From positions 2,480,001-2,544,000 of the forward strand of contig NZ_AP027058.1 of the NCBI RefSeq assembly GCF_027925025.1: a stretch of 64,000 bases of DNA, in the 5' to 3' direction. The DNA comes from Limnohabitans sp. MORI2. GTDB lineage: Bacteria > Pseudomonadota > Gammaproteobacteria > Burkholderiales > Burkholderiaceae_C. The notes beneath the pieces were generated by a model. The model worked only from the letters and a program-made list of their open reading frames with translations, did no database searches and was not told the origin of the DNA. The translations under genes and the position numbers were made by a program. This document shows positions 63,665 to 64,000 of the stretch, piece by piece; position 1 is the first letter of the stretch, and each line of letters begins with the position of its first letter.

Positions 63665-64000
63665 CGCCAGCCTTGGCGTGTGGCATTGAACATATAGCTC
63701 GCCACCCAACGGTTGCCGGCGGGCGTTAAGTTCACGCCATCGGCAAACAAGTAGTTGCTGTCGCTGGACTGAGGGCCGCAACCCGTGAGAGTGGAAGCCG
63801 AGCCACAAATGGGTGCAGTAGAGTTGGCAAACACGCCAACCACACCGCGAGACACATAGTCATTGAATGTGGATGACAGCCCAGCGCCACCAAAAATAAC
63901 AGGGTTGTAGCTATAGCCAGCTCGGCTCACATACCTCTGCAAATCACCAGCCACTTTGGCGTTGAATTTGGCTGTGGGTGAGGTGGTGAGATCCAGCGCA
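63661..64000 (-). CDS. SGNH/GDSL-type hydrolase, C-terminal part (5' end outside window)
   Basis: The frame is open to the right edge, so ~113 C-terminal residues are visible. LFADGVNLTPAGNRWVASYMFN corresponds to block V of GDSL/SGNH esterases, with Asp at the usual place. The expected catalytic His (DGVH) is Asn here. FGGAGLSSTFNDYV and CGSASTLTGCGP (two cysteines) precede it. The pattern resembles secreted or autotransporter-type esterases of Burkholderiales. The N-terminus, including the Ser block I, is outside the window. Confidence 0.72.
   Translation of the reverse strand, partial: ALDLTTSPTAKFNAKVAGDLQRYVSRAGYSYNPVIFGGAGLSSTFNDYVSRGVVGVFANSTAPICGSASTLTGCGPQSSDSNYLFADGVNLTPAGNRWVASYMFNATRQGWR

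Noticed and set aside
1..64000. CRISPR arrays, tRNA or rRNA genes, insertion sequences, prophage
   Set aside because: No regularly spaced direct repeats, tRNA-like cloverleaf regions, transposase frames or phage structural genes were recognised.

Overview
The window reads as a continuous piece of a betaproteobacterial chromosome. The most likely source is the Comamonadaceae (Burkholderiales), perhaps a freshwater Limnohabitans or Rhodoferax relative. This is inferred from gene order and protein style: lptA-lptB-rpoN, hpf-ptsN-hprK, holA-lptE-leuS, bamE-dapB-exbB-exbD-leuS, ssb-MFS beside uvrA, NUDIX-mnmA, betaproteobacterial-type GshA, and DsbA with a twin-arginine leader. Genes are dense, with many ATGA or GTGA overlaps. 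I see no rRNA, tRNA, CRISPR array, insertion sequence or prophage.

Layout. 1-4079 (+): a five-gene run of a TonB-dependent receptor (cut by the window edge), a YncE-like beta-propeller, cytochrome b561, a NarX-type sensor kinase and a LuxR-type regulator. 4058-9379 (-): a second TonB-dependent receptor with an unusual structured leader, followed by a coupled four-gene cluster. That cluster encodes an ExbB/MotA-like channel, an ExbD-like helix fused to a DUF2135-like domain, and two unknown membrane-anchored proteins. This is the best candidate for an undescribed system. 9424-13011: ykvA, rpe and the apaG-thiL-pgpA-pncC run. 13037-20939 (-): argS, a SPOR protein, dsbA, lptA-lptB-rpoN, an RlmL-type methyltransferase and a PIN protein. 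20971-21964: an AT-richer islet with a HEPN-motif protein. 22067-30667: a LysR/anion-transporter pair, malate synthase G, a domain-rearranged photolyase-like protein, a CWC protein, an MFS pump and a glutamine amidotransferase. 30693-44945 (-): gshA-kup-gshB, proA, holA-lptE-leuS, exbB-exbD, dapB, bamE and hpf-ptsN-hprK. 45057-50408: corA with a structured leader, mtnN, an acyl-CoA ligase, a NUDIX hydrolase and mnmA. 50439-57754: a small Ala/Lys-rich exported protein, ssb, an MFS transporter, a BrnT/BrnA toxin-antitoxin pair with a well-defined promoter, a GST-like protein, uvrA and a CYTH protein. 57775-64000: pyrF, a DMT transporter, a family-4 uracil-DNA glycosylase, rimI, tsaB, dacB, a SemiSWEET and the end of an SGNH-type hydrolase.

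How the parts fit. Most genes are housekeeping: LPS transport, outer-membrane assembly, nitrogen-PTS signalling, glutathione and potassium, tRNA modification, and DNA repair. The accessory interest lies in the two TonB-receptor loci at the left end, the HEPN islet, the permuted photolyase-like gene and the BrnTA insertion. Starts were chosen by eye from overlaps, Shine-Dalgarno-like sequences and signal peptides. Functions rest on motif recognition without database searches.
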